64,000 nt of DNA from Albifimbria verrucaria (Eukaryota; Ascomycota; Sordariomycetes; Hypocreales; Stachybotryaceae), in contig JAHREC010000062.1 of the NCBI GenBank assembly GCA_020081605.1, positions 4,149,758-4,213,757 of the forward strand. The letters run 5' to 3'. The position numbers were made by a program, and so were the translations under genes. Position 1 is the first letter of the stretch, and every line of letters starts with the position of its first letter. This document shows positions 1-11,986 of this stretch, one piece after another. The notes beneath the pieces were generated by a model that saw only the letters and a program-made list of their open reading frames with translations, had not been told where the DNA came from and ran no database searches.

Positions 1-170
1 AGAGCTAACTGCAGAGAGTATCCCCGTGAAGCAAGAATAGGCGCCACTTTCGGTTGGCAGATTCCATCAAAGACTCGCTAACCTGTCCGTACAAAGGCAT
101 TGACGCCAATTACAAGAACTGTCCGTGGTTGGACCATACTGATGTGCGTGGATGCCTCTGGCTCAAATGA
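1..170 (+). CDS. possible 3' end of an unrecognised gene (cut by left edge)
   Basis: An open frame runs to a TGA at 168-170 and encodes a polar tail with two cysteines (CPYKGIDANYKNCPW). A second open frame from the window edge (NCREYPREARIGATFGW) would join it after a one-base shift near base 57, the same kind of shift seen all over this window. I do not recognise the product. It could equally be chance coding in intergenic DNA. Confidence 0.28.
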
Positions 171-1242
171 CGGTTACGAGGTCTTGTAGTAATATGAGAT
201 GAAGGTTATCCAGGAAACTTCTACATTAAATATGGATTTACAATGCTATTTATAATCTGTATTCTCAGCTTCTTTGTAGCTGGCAGGCTTTCGTGGACTT
301 GTAATCTGATTCTTGAAGAGGCTGATGAAAATTTGTCACATGAGAACTATAACATAGTTACTCAAGCGTACTCACTTAGCTAACTCTTTATACTCCCCAC
401 CAACATCTATTAAAACTTGAGTTGAGTTTTGGGAATGTCCCCATTTTCCATTTTGGCTGTGAGATTCACAAGGCCGTTTCAGAAATTCTTCTGATGATGT
501 ATGGGGCAGCATGGAAAGCGGTTTCACGAGACAAGTAGAATGTACGAGATCTAATAGCATGCTCTTATGCCACTTTTGAATGTGGAGTAATAAGCATAAT
601 CAATTGCGTAATCAAAGAGCTATTGAAGCTAGAGGAAGCCCTTCCTCTTTATACTTTTCCTATAAGCAGCCATCGACTTTTACGCTCGACCATTTATTTC
701 TAATATTTACTTATGAGAGACAGAGAAACCCATGCAGTGGCGCCTCCGAGATTGCACTCACAGGTTAGAGAGATAAAGATGAAACGAATGAGGATTTTGT
801 CCCAGGTTGTCAGTAAGCAATTGATCCTTTACAGCCAACGGCCGAACGAGTTATCCCAGCTCCAGCAAACCAACGGAATGCGTATTTCTTTGGTTTCCCC
901 TGCTAGACCTGTTAAATAAGATTCACTTGGCATTGAAGTGCTGAGGCCCTTCATATTACATCTGCCATATTTTATATCGGAGACCAGATGAGCTTCTGAC
1001 AAACCGGGTTTGTATTCCAAGGCTTTTTCCAAGGCTAATACATGTCTTGGACACATACCATGGGAAAGTGGGGTACAAAAGCGGTGCGTGCGGCTGAGCC
1101 GAGCGACAGCTATATAACATCAAGGCAAATTCCAATCAGATTGTCACCACCAATACGATTAGTAGCGTCTTATTTCGATATCACAAAATCCAACCATCAA
1201 CTGGCAAAATAATTCCGGCTCTTTAGTTCTTGCTAGACAATT
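171..1242. other. intergenic, no gene recognised
   Basis: Only short overlapping frames without family features are present. The last 200 bases serve as promoter and 5' leader of the gene starting at 1243. Confidence 0.6.
1111..1118 (+). promoter_or_regulatory. TATA-like box
   Basis: TATATAAC about 130 bases upstream of the ATG at 1243, in an otherwise non-coding stretch. Distance and orientation suit a core promoter for that gene. Confidence 0.5.
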
Positions 1243-1629
1243 ATGGGCTCCTCGCATTCAAGTCGAAAAGACACTGGCAAAGCCAATGACGGGAACGCAA
1301 CTGAAGCTTCCTCCAAGAAACCGTCGCTGTATCAAAAGTATCAGCAGAAAAAGCAAGGTCCCGGTATCAGTGATGCAGACCTTCTCAAATATACGGGCAA
1401 GACCCGCGAGGAACTGAACGCGTGGGCGGACACCCAGCCTGGTGTGGGCAAGAACCAGCTTGCTGGCAAACTGTCTGCAGGGCCGACCTCGGGACTTGCT
1501 GGAATGAGCGCAGCTGAGGGCCTCGGTGGATGGGGTCACAGCACAGAACCAGGTGATGCGAAGAATCAGGGTATGAAGTTTCCACCTGGGGAGCCGGCGG
1601 CAGCGAAGATGTTAGAAGGTGAAGACTAG
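1243..1629 (+). CDS. small soluble protein, probably N-myristoylated
   Basis: Intact 128-residue frame without introns. The N-terminus MGSSHSS has Gly2 and Ser6, matching the N-myristoyltransferase signal, so membrane anchoring through a lipid is inferred. Residues about 25-62 are charged and probably helical (LYQKYQQKKQ, SDADLLKYTGKTREEL). The C-terminal half is Gly/Ala/Pro-rich and probably disordered. There are no cysteines and no membrane segment. I do not recognise a named family; it is likely a conserved fungal hypothetical protein. The TATA-like box at 1111 supports this ATG. It is one of the few frames in the window free of frameshifts. Confidence 0.75.
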   Translation: MGSSHSSRKDTGKANDGNATEASSKKPSLYQKYQQKKQGPGISDADLLKYTGKTREELNAWADTQPGVGKNQLAGKLSAGPTSGLAGMSAAEGLGGWGHSTEPGDAKNQGMKFPPGEPAAAKMLEGED

Positions 1630-2425
1630 TTGAGGATCATCACACATGCACGGATCTTTTAATTAATTGTGTGCCAAATTACTAAGTCTTTGAGATACTG
1701 TGATCTTGAGAATAGCTATTAGATATAACATGGTAGTGTGCAGCGCGAGATGTTACCAAAGACCTGGTGATCTGATGTTTCTTTTCCAAAACTATTGATC
1801 CATCCATTGTAGTTCTTATTCGGAGGCACACGAAAACAGCATTTTACAGCTCATGGCTATCTTATGATACTTAGGAGAGATCAAAACCCGTCCTGATCTG
1901 CCTTGCTTATGGGAAGTATGAACAAAATGAGTGAGGGGCGCTATGGCTTCTCATAGTACTCTAGGTGTATAGCTGCATTTTACCCTACTGTGCAGTATCT
2001 GATAATACAAAAATGTCTTGCTGAACTCGTATCCCTTTGTCTCATTTCGGAATTTGAATCTTCACTGAGAATCTTTGTGCTTATCACTTTATTTCTTGGG
2101 CATCCAGTTATCTGCTACATGGTGTTGTAGCAGACCACATGGGGTGGGTTTTTTTTTTTTTTTTGGAACACTTATCTTCCACCTGCAATGTGATGCGTCT
2201 GGCGCATTTCTGCTTTTGTGTTTTCCCTTGAGGTTGATACTGAAGTCATGAAATTGATGTAAGAGCTAAGGAATTTACGACCATGTTTAGCAACTTCGGC
2301 TAGTAAGACATGGCCCAATCAAATACGCCTCATCTTACGGAGTTCTTTTCCGAATAAAGTGAATTAAGCATGGATTTTTTCATCTTGCAAAATACCTCAG
2401 CATTCATCAACAGTCGTATTTCGCC
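1630..2425. other. intergenic region with a poly-T run
   Basis: Separates two plus-strand genes. It contains an uninterrupted run of 16 T at about 2149-2164 and otherwise nothing I can assign. The end acts as promoter for the hydrolase at 2426. Confidence 0.6.
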
Positions 2426-3401
2426 ATGTCCAATCTTCCTACTCTAGTCTTCGTCCCTGGTTCCTGGCATCTGCCGAGTTGCTATGACAAGGTAACAAAG
2501 GTTTTGCAAGAAAAGCACAACTTAAAATGCACCTCGTTCAATCTCCCTCCACGAATGGAGATCCAGCCGCTACCTTCAAAGATGATGTGGACGCCGCTCG
2601 TGAAACCATTGCGAAAGAGATCGATCAAGGCCGCAATGTCGTAGTTATTGCTCACTCTTACGGCGGCATGGTTGGCAACAGTGCGATCAAGGGTTTCGCA
2701 AAGACCCGAGTCACTGATCGTGCCAGCTCTACCGATAGCGGCAATGCCGAGCAGTCCCCAAAGGGCACGTTATCGGCCTCATTCTCATCGCCTCTGGCTT
2801 CACTCTAACCGGTGTCGCCTTCATGGACCCCTTCTTTGGCCATCCACCTCCAGCGTGGCGCGTCAACAAGGAGACCGGTTTTGCTGATATCGTCATCTCT
2901 CCACGCCAATTCTTCTACCATGACCTATCAGAAGAAGAATCAGAATACTGGGCCTCCTGTCTTACTACACAAAGCCTCAAATCATTGTTTGAGGGTGGAG
3001 AGTACGCTTACGGCGGTTGGCAGGATGTGCCCTCGTGGTATATCGGCACCATCGAGGACCAGGGCTTGCCAGTGCTGGTGCAGCGTATGCAAGTGGGGAT
3101 GGCGAGAGAAATGGGCGGCAGCGTGGTGCACAGGGAGTTGCAGACCAGCCATTCGCCATTCCTAAGCCAACCCGATGCGACGGCCGATATTATCGTCGAA
3201 GCAGTAGAAGCATTTAGTGGAAAACCAGTGCAAGGCAATGCAATGGCTATCACTCAGAGCAACAAGGTTGCAATTCCTGAAGCTAGAATTTTGCAACCTT
3301 TAACATGGTTCAAGTTTGGTCTGCCGAAAATATTTGGTCGCTTCTTGGGAAGATCTATACTCACCTTCACCTGGTTCAGAAGATTATTCACTTCAGCTTA
3401 G
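2426..3401 (+). CDS. alpha/beta hydrolase, two single-base frameshifts
   Basis: Serine hydrolase of the alpha/beta fold, in the fungal esterase-like subgroup resembling plant methylesterases. Visible parts are the N-terminal strand and oxyanion region (LPTLVFVPGSWHLP), the nucleophile elbow (VVIAHSYGGMVG), the core around MDPFFGHPPPAWRVN, a probable acid (YIGTIEDQGLPV) and the catalytic His (LQTSHSPFLS). The homology runs through all three frames: frame changes near 2551 (in CTCCCTCC) and near 2763 (in AAAGGGC) each need one extra base. No splice signals explain them. A hydrophobic, basic tail follows the usual C-terminus. The substrate is unknown. It could be a true pseudogene, but housekeeping genes here carry the same lesions. 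Confidence 0.8.
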
Positions 3402-5557
3402 AGGGATGTGCTGTTACATTGTATTGTTCTTCTTTCTATCTCTTGGTGTTTGTACGAATAGCTATTATACCCCACTCATCATATAACTTCAGAATACACT
3501 GTTTATATAAAGACCATCAGCGTTCATTTTGTCTACCTAAACCGGAGCGCAATCCTGTTTCTTTCCTCTACAAACCGTGGCAAGGGAATAAATCTTATTC
3601 AAAGTCTTGCTATAGTGTACATCAAGTGATATCAGTAGATCGAACGAGATTTCTACCCTTTCAACGAAGGCTTGTGAAGTGTTTACTCAGAAAGCTGCGA
3701 CGAGGTCGTGATAGAACCTCAGTTTGAAGCGGCGAGTACTCAATTCGAAGAAACATGAGGTTGGTTTTGAGTTGTATAAAGGCCATTGTTTTTCCACTTG
3801 TCTTGATACGTGTGGTTGAAAGAGACATCTCCCATTGTCCTCTTAGTGAACAATCGGAGTCACTTCAAAAGAACCCGAAGCTCTTCAAAACAGTTACATA
3901 ACTAACAAAGCCTTTCATTTTTCTCTATCAACTTCATTCCTTTCAACTGATACGTCGTACACCTACAAGGACTGACATTCATATACATAGCTATTCTCCC
4001 GCGCACTCTATGATGTGTTATATAAGGCCTTAATTTCAGGGTTTTTGTCAAGAAATAGTCTCTTAAATGACTATTGCAATACCAGACTACACAGGGCACT
4101 AATTTTTGCTATCAAGATTCCGCCTTCAACCCTGCTTATCATCACGACTGGTACGAGTATACAGAGACTCGGCTTTATTGTATCATGGCTGTTTATATCT
4201 CTTCGTTCCGATTTAGCTGCCCCAGTCCACTTTATGAACTCCTTCGCTTTTTATTCTTCTAGCCACCATAAGGTATATCCTGGCCTATATCTGCACAGTC
4301 AACCTCATCCTCACCACACGCAACAATGACGATTGCCCACATTGGCTGCTCGTACTTGGGGTAGGGCAACTCACGATTCTGTACATATCTGGGCTCTGGT
4401 ATCTCCAAGAATTTTTATTTTGGCTCAGAGATTTCAACCGTCAGGTCAGTGTCCTGTTTTACTGAATTTTCCGGATATTTTGTTGTCAAGGTACGGTAAA
4501 ACGCTAGCCTCGAGATATTTTGTTGGAAGGGGCGAAAGTGGTGGTGGCACTAAGCTCTCGAAAAATGAGTCTCCGAACAGAGTACTATGGTTGACCTTAC
4601 TTCTATTTTCTTTAGGAACAAGAGCTCTTTCGTAGGTATTTTCGATATCCCGCCATGAGCAGTAATAGCATGAGAACTGCTGTAATGGCCAGGCATCATC
4701 TCAATTTGGAAACGAGAGAACTCATAAGAACATCAGTGGACAGTGGTAAGAAAAATAGTAGTAGACTAATGCATTAAAGATATAAAAATTATTGACCATG
4801 TCTCGGATTTCTCGGAATGACCACGGAGAGGTGTTTTTCATAGCTTGTAGCACAGAAGTAACTAAATGCTCCACGTTGCAGCATAAAGATTTGGCGAAAT
4901 TGAGGCATGAGAAACACACTCTATCGCTCCACTGATGTTCTTAAACTCTCTGGTTCACTTATAATAATCATTCCCATGTTACTACTGTACCCTCCAATCT
5001 GGTCACTCCGAAGGCTAGATGCTGACACAGGTAAGTGGTTAGGTGGTGTGCCAATTATATACGCCTGTCTCATCTCTCGGGATCATTTGCTGTCAGTATT
5101 CAAAGTGGTTGTTACTATTGAAGGGCAGATGAGATCTTGGCTAAATTTTCACGGCCATTTGTGCGAAACAGACGACCTGGACGTATGGGCTTCTCAACCA
5201 TGATCTCTTGGACGTGTCTCGGTAATCTGAAGTCAAAACAACCACATACGAGATCTTATGCCATCCCCATCTTTAAACACAACGAATATTTGATTAGGAA
5301 GAGCCAAACTTGGCTACAATCATCATGTTCATAATATGCTGCTGTTCACATTGGCCATGTTTCATCGACTGTAGTAAATCAAGTAGTACGCATTTTGGTA
5401 TCTCGTAAGTCATAAACCATATACCATCACAGGTCAAGCTGCAACTAGCGCCTGTGACTTACCCAAGCCCCTAGGCTGAGGCGAAGCTGGCTGAGGAGGA
5501 CAATGACCCCAGCCAGGTGTCACGCATAGTGACGCTCTTAGCTGAGATGGTGTCGGC
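3402..5557. other. 2.2 kb without a recognisable gene
   Basis: AT-rich sequence with short frames on both strands. On the minus strand around 4919-4720 there is a modest open stretch (VEHLVTSVLQAMKNTSPW), and near 4680-4640 a short hydrophobic stretch follows. I could not join them into a family match, so a decayed gene is possible but unsupported. Confidence 0.5.
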
Positions 5558-6388
5558 TTAACCCATGTTTGGGGCAAGCGCAATACAGGAGAAGTCCAGA
5601 TTTCCTCCAGCCTCGCTTTGGATTTCGATGAGGCGTCTGATGCCCAGATCTAGAGCCTTATTGCTGAAAGCATCTTCATCATCTCCCAGCAATCCTCTGT
5701 CGATCGGACCCTTCCTATCGCCCTCGAGCTCCCACAAGTGGCCATCGCGGCCTTTTACCAGTGCCACAAAATGATGTGGGCTGTCTTCATCGGCTCGTAG
5801 GGGACGTGTATCTCCTTTCGAGGCAGAGGCTTCGCTGGCCTGGTGGAGCACGTCGCTATCGTTCAAAAGCTTGGCTCGCGCATCCATGCCGAGGGGATGG
5901 CCTCTTGCAGGAAGTTGGCCAAGTCGCTGCCAGGTGTGATCATGTCGGCAGGAAGACCGTTGTAAACGCAATGCAGAAGACCAATGAGGCCGCAACCGTG
6001 GATGACAGTCTGCTGGAACCAAACAACCGGTTCCTCAGGTCCTGCGCCCTTGTACCAGTCGAGAGGTGCATCCTCGGCCTGACGGCTGCGCCTCCAGGGT
6101 TCAGATATGGGAGTGGTGATGAGCAGAGCGAAGACAGGACGGGGCACCATGGCCATGACATCGGCATCGTAGAGAGTAGACATCGTGGAAAGCAAGCTCC
6201 TTTGACACACCGAGTCGATGGGCTAGATCGGTCATCACTTCGGGGTTGTTCTTCTGACAGCCATCAGCTCCTTGTGTACCTCGCTAATGAATGCAAAGAG
6301 ATGTCGGATTACCCAACATGGTGAAGACTCTTGTGGAGTCCTTGCTTGACGTCTCGGCCTTGCTGGCCTGGCCGTCTGCCTCGCTCAT
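5558..6388 (-). CDS. ubiquitin carboxyl-terminal hydrolase, peptidase C12 family, frameshifted
   Basis: Cysteine protease of the UCH (C12) family, which removes small adducts from the ubiquitin C-terminus. From the N-terminus: MSEADGQASKAET leader at 6388, an early intron ending near 6260, then NNPEVMTDLAHRLG, AMVPRPVFALLITTP, the oxyanion Gln and catalytic Cys segment (WFQQTVIHGCGLIGLLH), the catalytic His (PHHFVALVKG) and the Asp segment (LWELEGDRKGPID), ending IALAPNMG. All catalytic elements are present. Frame breaks occur near 6171 and near 5893 (inside a C run), each repaired by one base. The exact splice join of exon 1 is unresolved. Length suits the roughly 230-280 residue family. Confidence 0.82.
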
Positions 6389-6842
6389 ATTTTCGTGTTG
6401 TGAATGGGATAGTGGTTGGGTTCTTAAGAGCTGTTGGTTTGGCTCGTGAGCAGCCGGTCAGTCCCTAACGACTTTTCAAGTTGATCGGCGACTTTGGTTT
6501 GGTGAGCACATGCGAATGGAACAGCAAAGATCATGTACCTTGAACAAATGAACCAGTCGTTGGCCACGTTATACTGTGGTTGCCTAGCATACGGTGAGCA
6601 AGTACCGTTTGTTAGGTGAGAGAGGGAGAGGGGTAGGTAGGTGTGATCCCCATATTACCTGAGATAGGTACCTGTGTCACTACTTCATCACTTAACTTTT
6701 AGTACTACCGTAACACACTCTGTTCATCCGAACTACGGCAGTATCCCATTGTGCTATCCACTCCGAGGTCTATATAAGTTTGGACTATTGCAGCACAGAT
6801 CAGACAGAATCATCTCCAATTATATCAATTATGTCACCTGAG
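6389..6842. other. intergenic, upstream region of the UCH gene
   Basis: Lies between the UCH start at 6388 and the 3' end of the minus-strand amidase gene at 6843. A CTATATAAG element sits near 6771-6779, but no convincing plus-strand gene follows it. No other structure is seen. Confidence 0.5.
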
Positions 6843-8751
6843 TCATCCATTGCAAATATTTATGCAACTGGAATTATTTCCTCCCTTCTTTCTACGAGCC
6901 CCAGGGCCGCTTCCGAGCATGCCCTTTGGCCCTCGCATCAAAGGGGCCTCATGCCCTCCAAAGGCTTTTGAAGGCATTCCCACACTTGCCAGCGCAGTGT
7001 CTGGATTAGAGTCCAAAACAACAGTCTGGTTCCCGGCAATGACATGACGCGTGTATGTTGTACCGTAGCTTGTCTCTGTGATTGTCTCCTCTGTGGTGCC
7101 GCTGGTGACGCCTAGCGACGAGTAGAAGCCTGTCCCAGCCAGAACGTTCTCCATGGTTGACGGTCCCGCTACCAGTGAGAAAATTGAAATGTCTGGACGG
7201 CCTGAATCGTCCCATATGAGGCTGTAGTTTACGGCAGCACTAATATTAAGTGAGTTGCCGTCATTGAACATTATGTACTTGTTGAAAACGTCAATGGGGT
7301 ATGAGAATGACAGATCTTGGTTGAATGAGGGCGCAAGCACATTCACGGAACTCTGAGAGCCTTTTATCAGCTGATTGTTGGTCTGCGTGAGACCTCCGTC
7401 TTCAAGAAAGCCCGTGTTGCTGTAGGACAGACTCTGGCTGAAGCTTCCGAGCTTAGACGAGACACTAAATTCGCGCGAGGCAGTGACCGTGTACGAAAGC
7501 GTCAAGTTCGTGCCGTTCGGGGCCGTGTGGACATAGGAAGACACTTGAATGGTCGGCTCAATACCCACGATAGTAGGGGGCCTGAACGAGCATGGCTTCT
7601 TGGGGTATCAGACCCGTAGAAGAGGAAGATTTTGCCCGTGGCGAGCCAGTAGCTCTCCACTTCGATCAATGTAGCGCTTCCATTGCCCGTGCTGGACACT
7701 TGTTTGACCTTGATGGTAAAGTTGTGCGGCTTTCCATCTGTGATATAGGGCAAGAATGGAGTGATGTCAATCTCGCTCTCCGTCAAGTCGAATGTCTCGA
7801 TAGCCACCATTGGTCGCCATAATCCTGGCACAAACCCTCCAGTAAAACTAAACGTTTTATTAGTCAACGTCATCAGAAGAAGAATGACAATGGAATGAAA
7901 GGACAAAAGCCCACGTACATGACGGGGAACGGCCAAACAACTCCAGCGAGGTGGTCATCAATTAGTAATTGCACCTCACGGAAAGGCCTGCCGCCTAACA
8001 AGGCCCCAGCAGTATCTTCAAAGGTATGCTGGTCTGTTGTGAGCACGTTTGTAAACCAGAATTCTTCATTTATCTGTCCGTTGGCTGAGAGAGATACCAT
8101 GGCGCGTGTCACATTCTTCGGAACGGTGTAGCTGACGGTCGCATTGTCTGATGGGATGGTGAAGACGCTTTGTTTGCCGTTACTGCCGCTGAGGGAGGAG
8201 ATGGGCAGGATTGCGTCGGCTTTGATTGGTGCATCTTCAACCGTGAAGAAGGTTGCCGTCAATGTGGTGTTGTATTGCCCCGTGTAGGTTGAGTCATTTA
8301 TGTTGTCAAGCTCAAATATGAGCGTCTGCGGCTGCTTCCAAAGTGTCAGGTAGGCAGACAGGTCCTTGGTATAACTCCAGTAGATGCCGGACTGGGTGGG
8401 TTCCTGGGTACTGGTGCGCCAGACTTCAGTATCGGTCAAGTACATGGCGGCAAGGCGATCAAACTGCCTGCCGGCGACCGTCGCCGTGAAGGTGATGACA
8501 ACACTATTGAAGTCGCATGCCGGTGGTGTATAGTTGGCTACGAACGGAACGCCGTACGAGCTGGCGAATACATGCGCCATCAGCGTCTCGGTGGCACATA
8601 CTTTCGAGGATGGAATGGGGACTCGCTTGAATAATGCGAAATTGCGGGTCAAATTAGTTGGAACAGCGCTCTGTCGTCGGCCCAGATCTTCTAGAGACTC
8701 GCTGTTTTGGCTTCCAGGCGCGCAGCCGCCAGAACAAGTTGTGGAACCCAT
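6843..8751 (-). CDS. PNGase A-like peptide N-glycan amidase, secreted, frameshifted
   Basis: Resembles peptide-N4-(N-acetyl-beta-glucosaminyl)asparagine amidase A (Pfam PNGaseA), which releases N-glycans from glycopeptides. Exon 1 (to 7919) carries the N-terminal domain (LMAHVFASSYGVPFVANYTPP, YLTDTEVWRTSTQEPT, GIYWSYTKDLSAY). An intron at 7918-7848 with a GTACGT donor joins WPFPVI to FTGGFVPGLWRP, a family hallmark. The second half has the beta-rich region (QDLSFSYPIDVFNKY, TRHVIAGNQTVVLDSN). One base is missing near 7579 in a C run. No signal peptide precedes 8751 in frame, but a hydrophobic stretch lies just upstream in another frame (VPQLVLAAARLEA), so the true start may be about 8782 with further shifts. 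Many N-x-S/T sites suit a secreted glycoprotein. Confidence 0.82.
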
Positions 8752-8782
8752 GACAGCGGTGCGACGATATTGAGAGCATCTT

Positions 8783-10351
8783 TGCCGAGCTCAAGATTGG
8801 GATGAATCACGGACAAAAGGTTCGCGTGGAGTCTCCTGCAAATGAGGCGCTGCGCCTGTGATGACCCTGGTCCACGAATGTGTCAGTTGACTACTCTGAA
8901 CAGGCCCATGCAAATCAGAGAAACAGCACGGGCCAGCACATATATAACCGTGCGTTATGCCGTTACTCTGCTATCGCGTTGTCTGGAGTACCATGGTGGC
9001 ATATATTGCATTATCTGCAATGTGAACCCAACGATGCATTTGGCCTTCCTATTTCATAGCTAGGGTCAACAAATGCATGGGAGCTTGTGCCTAAATAGAC
9101 ATACGGGAATGATAGACCTCTGCCGTATATCCGTGCACTATCAAATTTACCCTTGCATAAGTGAGTGGTAAGTGGTCTACGTCATCTACTGGTCTCCAGA
9201 TGGACTAGCATCGCTATGGACGGATGCGGAAAATCCTGGCCCAACAAAACGCTAGGTCGGGATATAAACTGCTGCTGCCAATAAAGATGGTGAAGATTTG
9301 AATACTCCTTGAATGATAGTAGCCTCGAGACTGCCGCTGGTACGCGTACAGGGCTTGAACAGTCCAGTGGAAGGAATGTGTTTATGATCTCTGTTATGTA
9401 GCTATGCAATGTGGGATTACGCGTTCTTCTAACATGCCACCCCGATGAAGCTCATCTCGTTGAAGCAATCCCCACCACAACTCGCGACATGCCCAAATGG
9501 GGTTATCCCTTTGCGCTGCTTAACCCAGTCATGGGTTGTGGCATGTAAGGAACACACTTGCTAACAGGCTGGCTCCATCACATTCCGCCCCGCTAACCCG
9601 CTCAAGATGCGAGAGATTCAATGTAACTACTTCAACCGAGACAATAATGACAGCCTTCAAGCACTATGCGAGGATGTGAATCTCAGCCTCGGGGTTTCTA
9701 ACAGGGACTTGTTGGTGTTACACAGGCTGTTGAGCAATATGAGGAATATGTCCTGCGGCACTATGTGTCTGGCACAAGCATGATTGACATGGATCATGCC
9801 GATTTGAGGGATCATGTATCAAAGCTTAAAGAGAATAGAATGATGCAATACCTTTTAACAGGGCCTCGATCGAATAGATAACCTGTTTTCAATGATAAGC
9901 AAGACCCGACATCCTCATGCATCCCAGGACAGGGTGTAATGGATCAGAAGCACACACCTAAATAATAGGCTGTGTTAGGATGAGCGCGAGTGTGACATCT
10001 TTGTGTTTGTTCACCGACTTGCGAGCAAAGACGACAAAGCGCATACTGTGGTAGACAAAGGCATCACCGCTTTCCACTTGGTTCTCAAGGACGCCCATCC
10101 AAGTGGCCATAACTCAAAGCGCAGATGTTTATTTCTTCGTAGAAACGGCAAGATCCCATTCTGTCTTCCCATGCTGTGTCGTTAAGAGACGCTAGATTGT
10201 TCTGATACATACAAGTCACGCATCGTAAGCTTACGCCGTTGCTGCGTATGCGAGACAGATCTTTCTCCAGATACATCCGAACAAAATTGCAGTAGAGGTA
10301 TTCTATGGACTATTTCCACCTCGTATCCTCTCCCGTCCGAAGTGTCACTGC
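8783..10351. other. 1.6 kb intergenic region
   Basis: Holds the upstream region of the PNGase A-like gene, including a TATATA element near 8941-8946 suitably oriented for the minus strand, and one unassigned open frame at 9705-9881 listed separately. Nothing else is recognised. Confidence 0.5.
9705..9881 (+). CDS. unassigned short open frame, possible terminal exon
   Basis: A 58-codon frame directly after TTTCTAACAG, which resembles an intron acceptor. It encodes VEQYEEYVLRHYVSG and HADLRDHVSKLKENR and ends at a TAA. The peptide is charged and helical. A short ATG-led frame lies upstream at 9607 but I could not find a convincing donor. No family recognised; it may be a gene remnant. Confidence 0.22.
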   Translation, partial: GLVGVTQAVEQYEEYVLRHYVSGTSMIDMDHADLRDHVSKLKENRMMQYLLTGPRSNR

Positions 10352-11184
10352 CTAGTAGCCTCCACCGCTTCCAGTAAGATTAACTTCCTCGTCCGGGTCA
10401 GGAAATATGCCACAAACTCCTGGGAGAGAAAAGAAAGGGTGGTTACGCCTCATGCTCCATCCAACGATGGCAGGAGCACCATTCTCAGGCAACTCAATGG
10501 ATTCCATTGCGTCATAGAAATCATCGCGTAGATCACGCCAGCATAAATGATTTCGTCTCATCGAACAAATTGGTGTGTAGATATGTAATGGGAACAGAGC
10601 CATCTTCAAGTCTCGTAGATGCACCGCATTACTGATCCCCAGACCTCCCTGACTAAAGGAAGAATAAAGTGAATGCATGTGATGGAGGGTGTCAGATACC
10701 TCAGCACGTGAAATACCACTTTCCAGAAGCCAGTTTTGTTACGAGGCCTTATAGATTCACCTGAATGATGTCTAAAATCCAAGCGGTCATCCCATTCCAT
10801 GCCCACATGTTTCACGCCTTGTAATAATGGGATCGAGCGAGATATCAGTGATGCCAAGGAAGTAGAATAGCCGACCCAGGACTCCATCGCCTCAAAACTG
10901 AAATGCAAGACGTCGAATGCAGTATTAAACCAAACAGATTGTTCGCTGTCAGATTGGCTAAAGAGAACCCAACCAGGAAGATTCTGAGTTTCATAGGTCT
11001 GTCGCACTCGAAGGATTGGTGTCAGCGGTGGATGAGAGTAAAAAGTAAGATGGCCATGATCTGAGCCTTCTGCTGGAGGAGTAATAGATTTGACCTCAAA
11101 AACCCTTGGGTTATTCAGAATTGCATATGCATATATCCTATCCCGAATCTCAAAAGGGAGATCTGTAAACCGGAATGGCTCCAT
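10352..11184 (-). CDS. 2EXR-domain protein, one probable frameshift
   Basis: The N-terminus MEPFRFTDLPFEIRDRIYAYAI matches the 2EXR domain, an F-box-like module expanded in filamentous fungi, followed by LRVRQTYETQNLPGWVLF and a variable region without a known domain. The frame ends prematurely near 10606 while the alternative frame continues (GLGISNAVHLRDLKMALF) to a stop at 10352 after a glycine-rich tail. The frame change, near 10640, equals loss of one base; a small intron is not excluded. The role is unknown; related proteins are often near HET genes, as here. Start chosen at the ATG that begins the domain. Confidence 0.65.
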
Positions 11185-11986
11185 TCTGCTTGTTCATTGA
11201 TGCTGGACAGGTGTGTTTGAAGACAGTGCGTACCGATTGGAATAATGGAAGCAATTGGAGCGTGTTTGTGTTGCTCAGCAAGGGGATCAGTCGAGGAACG
11301 AGGTTTAGTTATACCAGCAATATTGTTGCCTAAATGTGTACGTGGTTGTGTCAGCTTAGAATGTCAAGTTTTGCTATTAACTGGCGTTTCACAACCATGA
11401 TCAATGTGCGCACCTTCAGGCACCGCCAATCGTAAAGAGGAGATTTTTCCCAGGCAGGCTTGTTGAAGGATTTGTGTGGGGCTGAAACATCGCAAGTTTG
11501 CGAAATCTCACACCAGTGCCAATCCCTTTACTTGAAAACAATATACGCCGTGCAAGAGACTCATCTACAGATCTAGCCCACGGCGATATCTCTAACAGCT
11601 CAGCAAATAAGACAATTTAGTCCGCTGGCCAGTGGGCGTAAAATTTAGCTATTTTCAAGATTAGCAATTGAATGTATTCGTAGCCAATATCCTATAAAGA
11701 GACTACCTCTATCTCACTTATTTATTGGGCCTGATGCATGTCCGCTCCGTAGTCCTGATCCTCCTACATTTATGGAGAAGGTTATATCAACCAACTCCTA
11801 CAATCGGAGAACAAAAATATGCAACGTCTTCAGCTAGAGCACTGGCCTACAGTAATATGAATTTTAATTCGTACTGTTAGCAGTCAGATCCTAGCTTGGT
11901 GGGGCCTGGACATCCAGTTTCTTAAAATACTCCTGCTGACGGTGATAAGTGGAGGCCCTGCTCTGCAGTTGCTTAGCCCTCATGAC
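11185..11986. other. divergent intergenic region
   Basis: Shared upstream region of the minus-strand 2EXR gene and the plus-strand HET gene. No distinctive elements seen. Confidence 0.5.

Noticed and set aside
2426..3401. Calling the alpha/beta hydrolase a pseudogene
   Set aside because: Its two lesions are of the same one-base kind found in housekeeping genes here, so sequence error is the simpler reading.
6780..6971. Short plus-strand frame after a TATA-like element
   Set aside because: It runs antisense into the 3' end of the PNGase A-like gene and shows no protein features.
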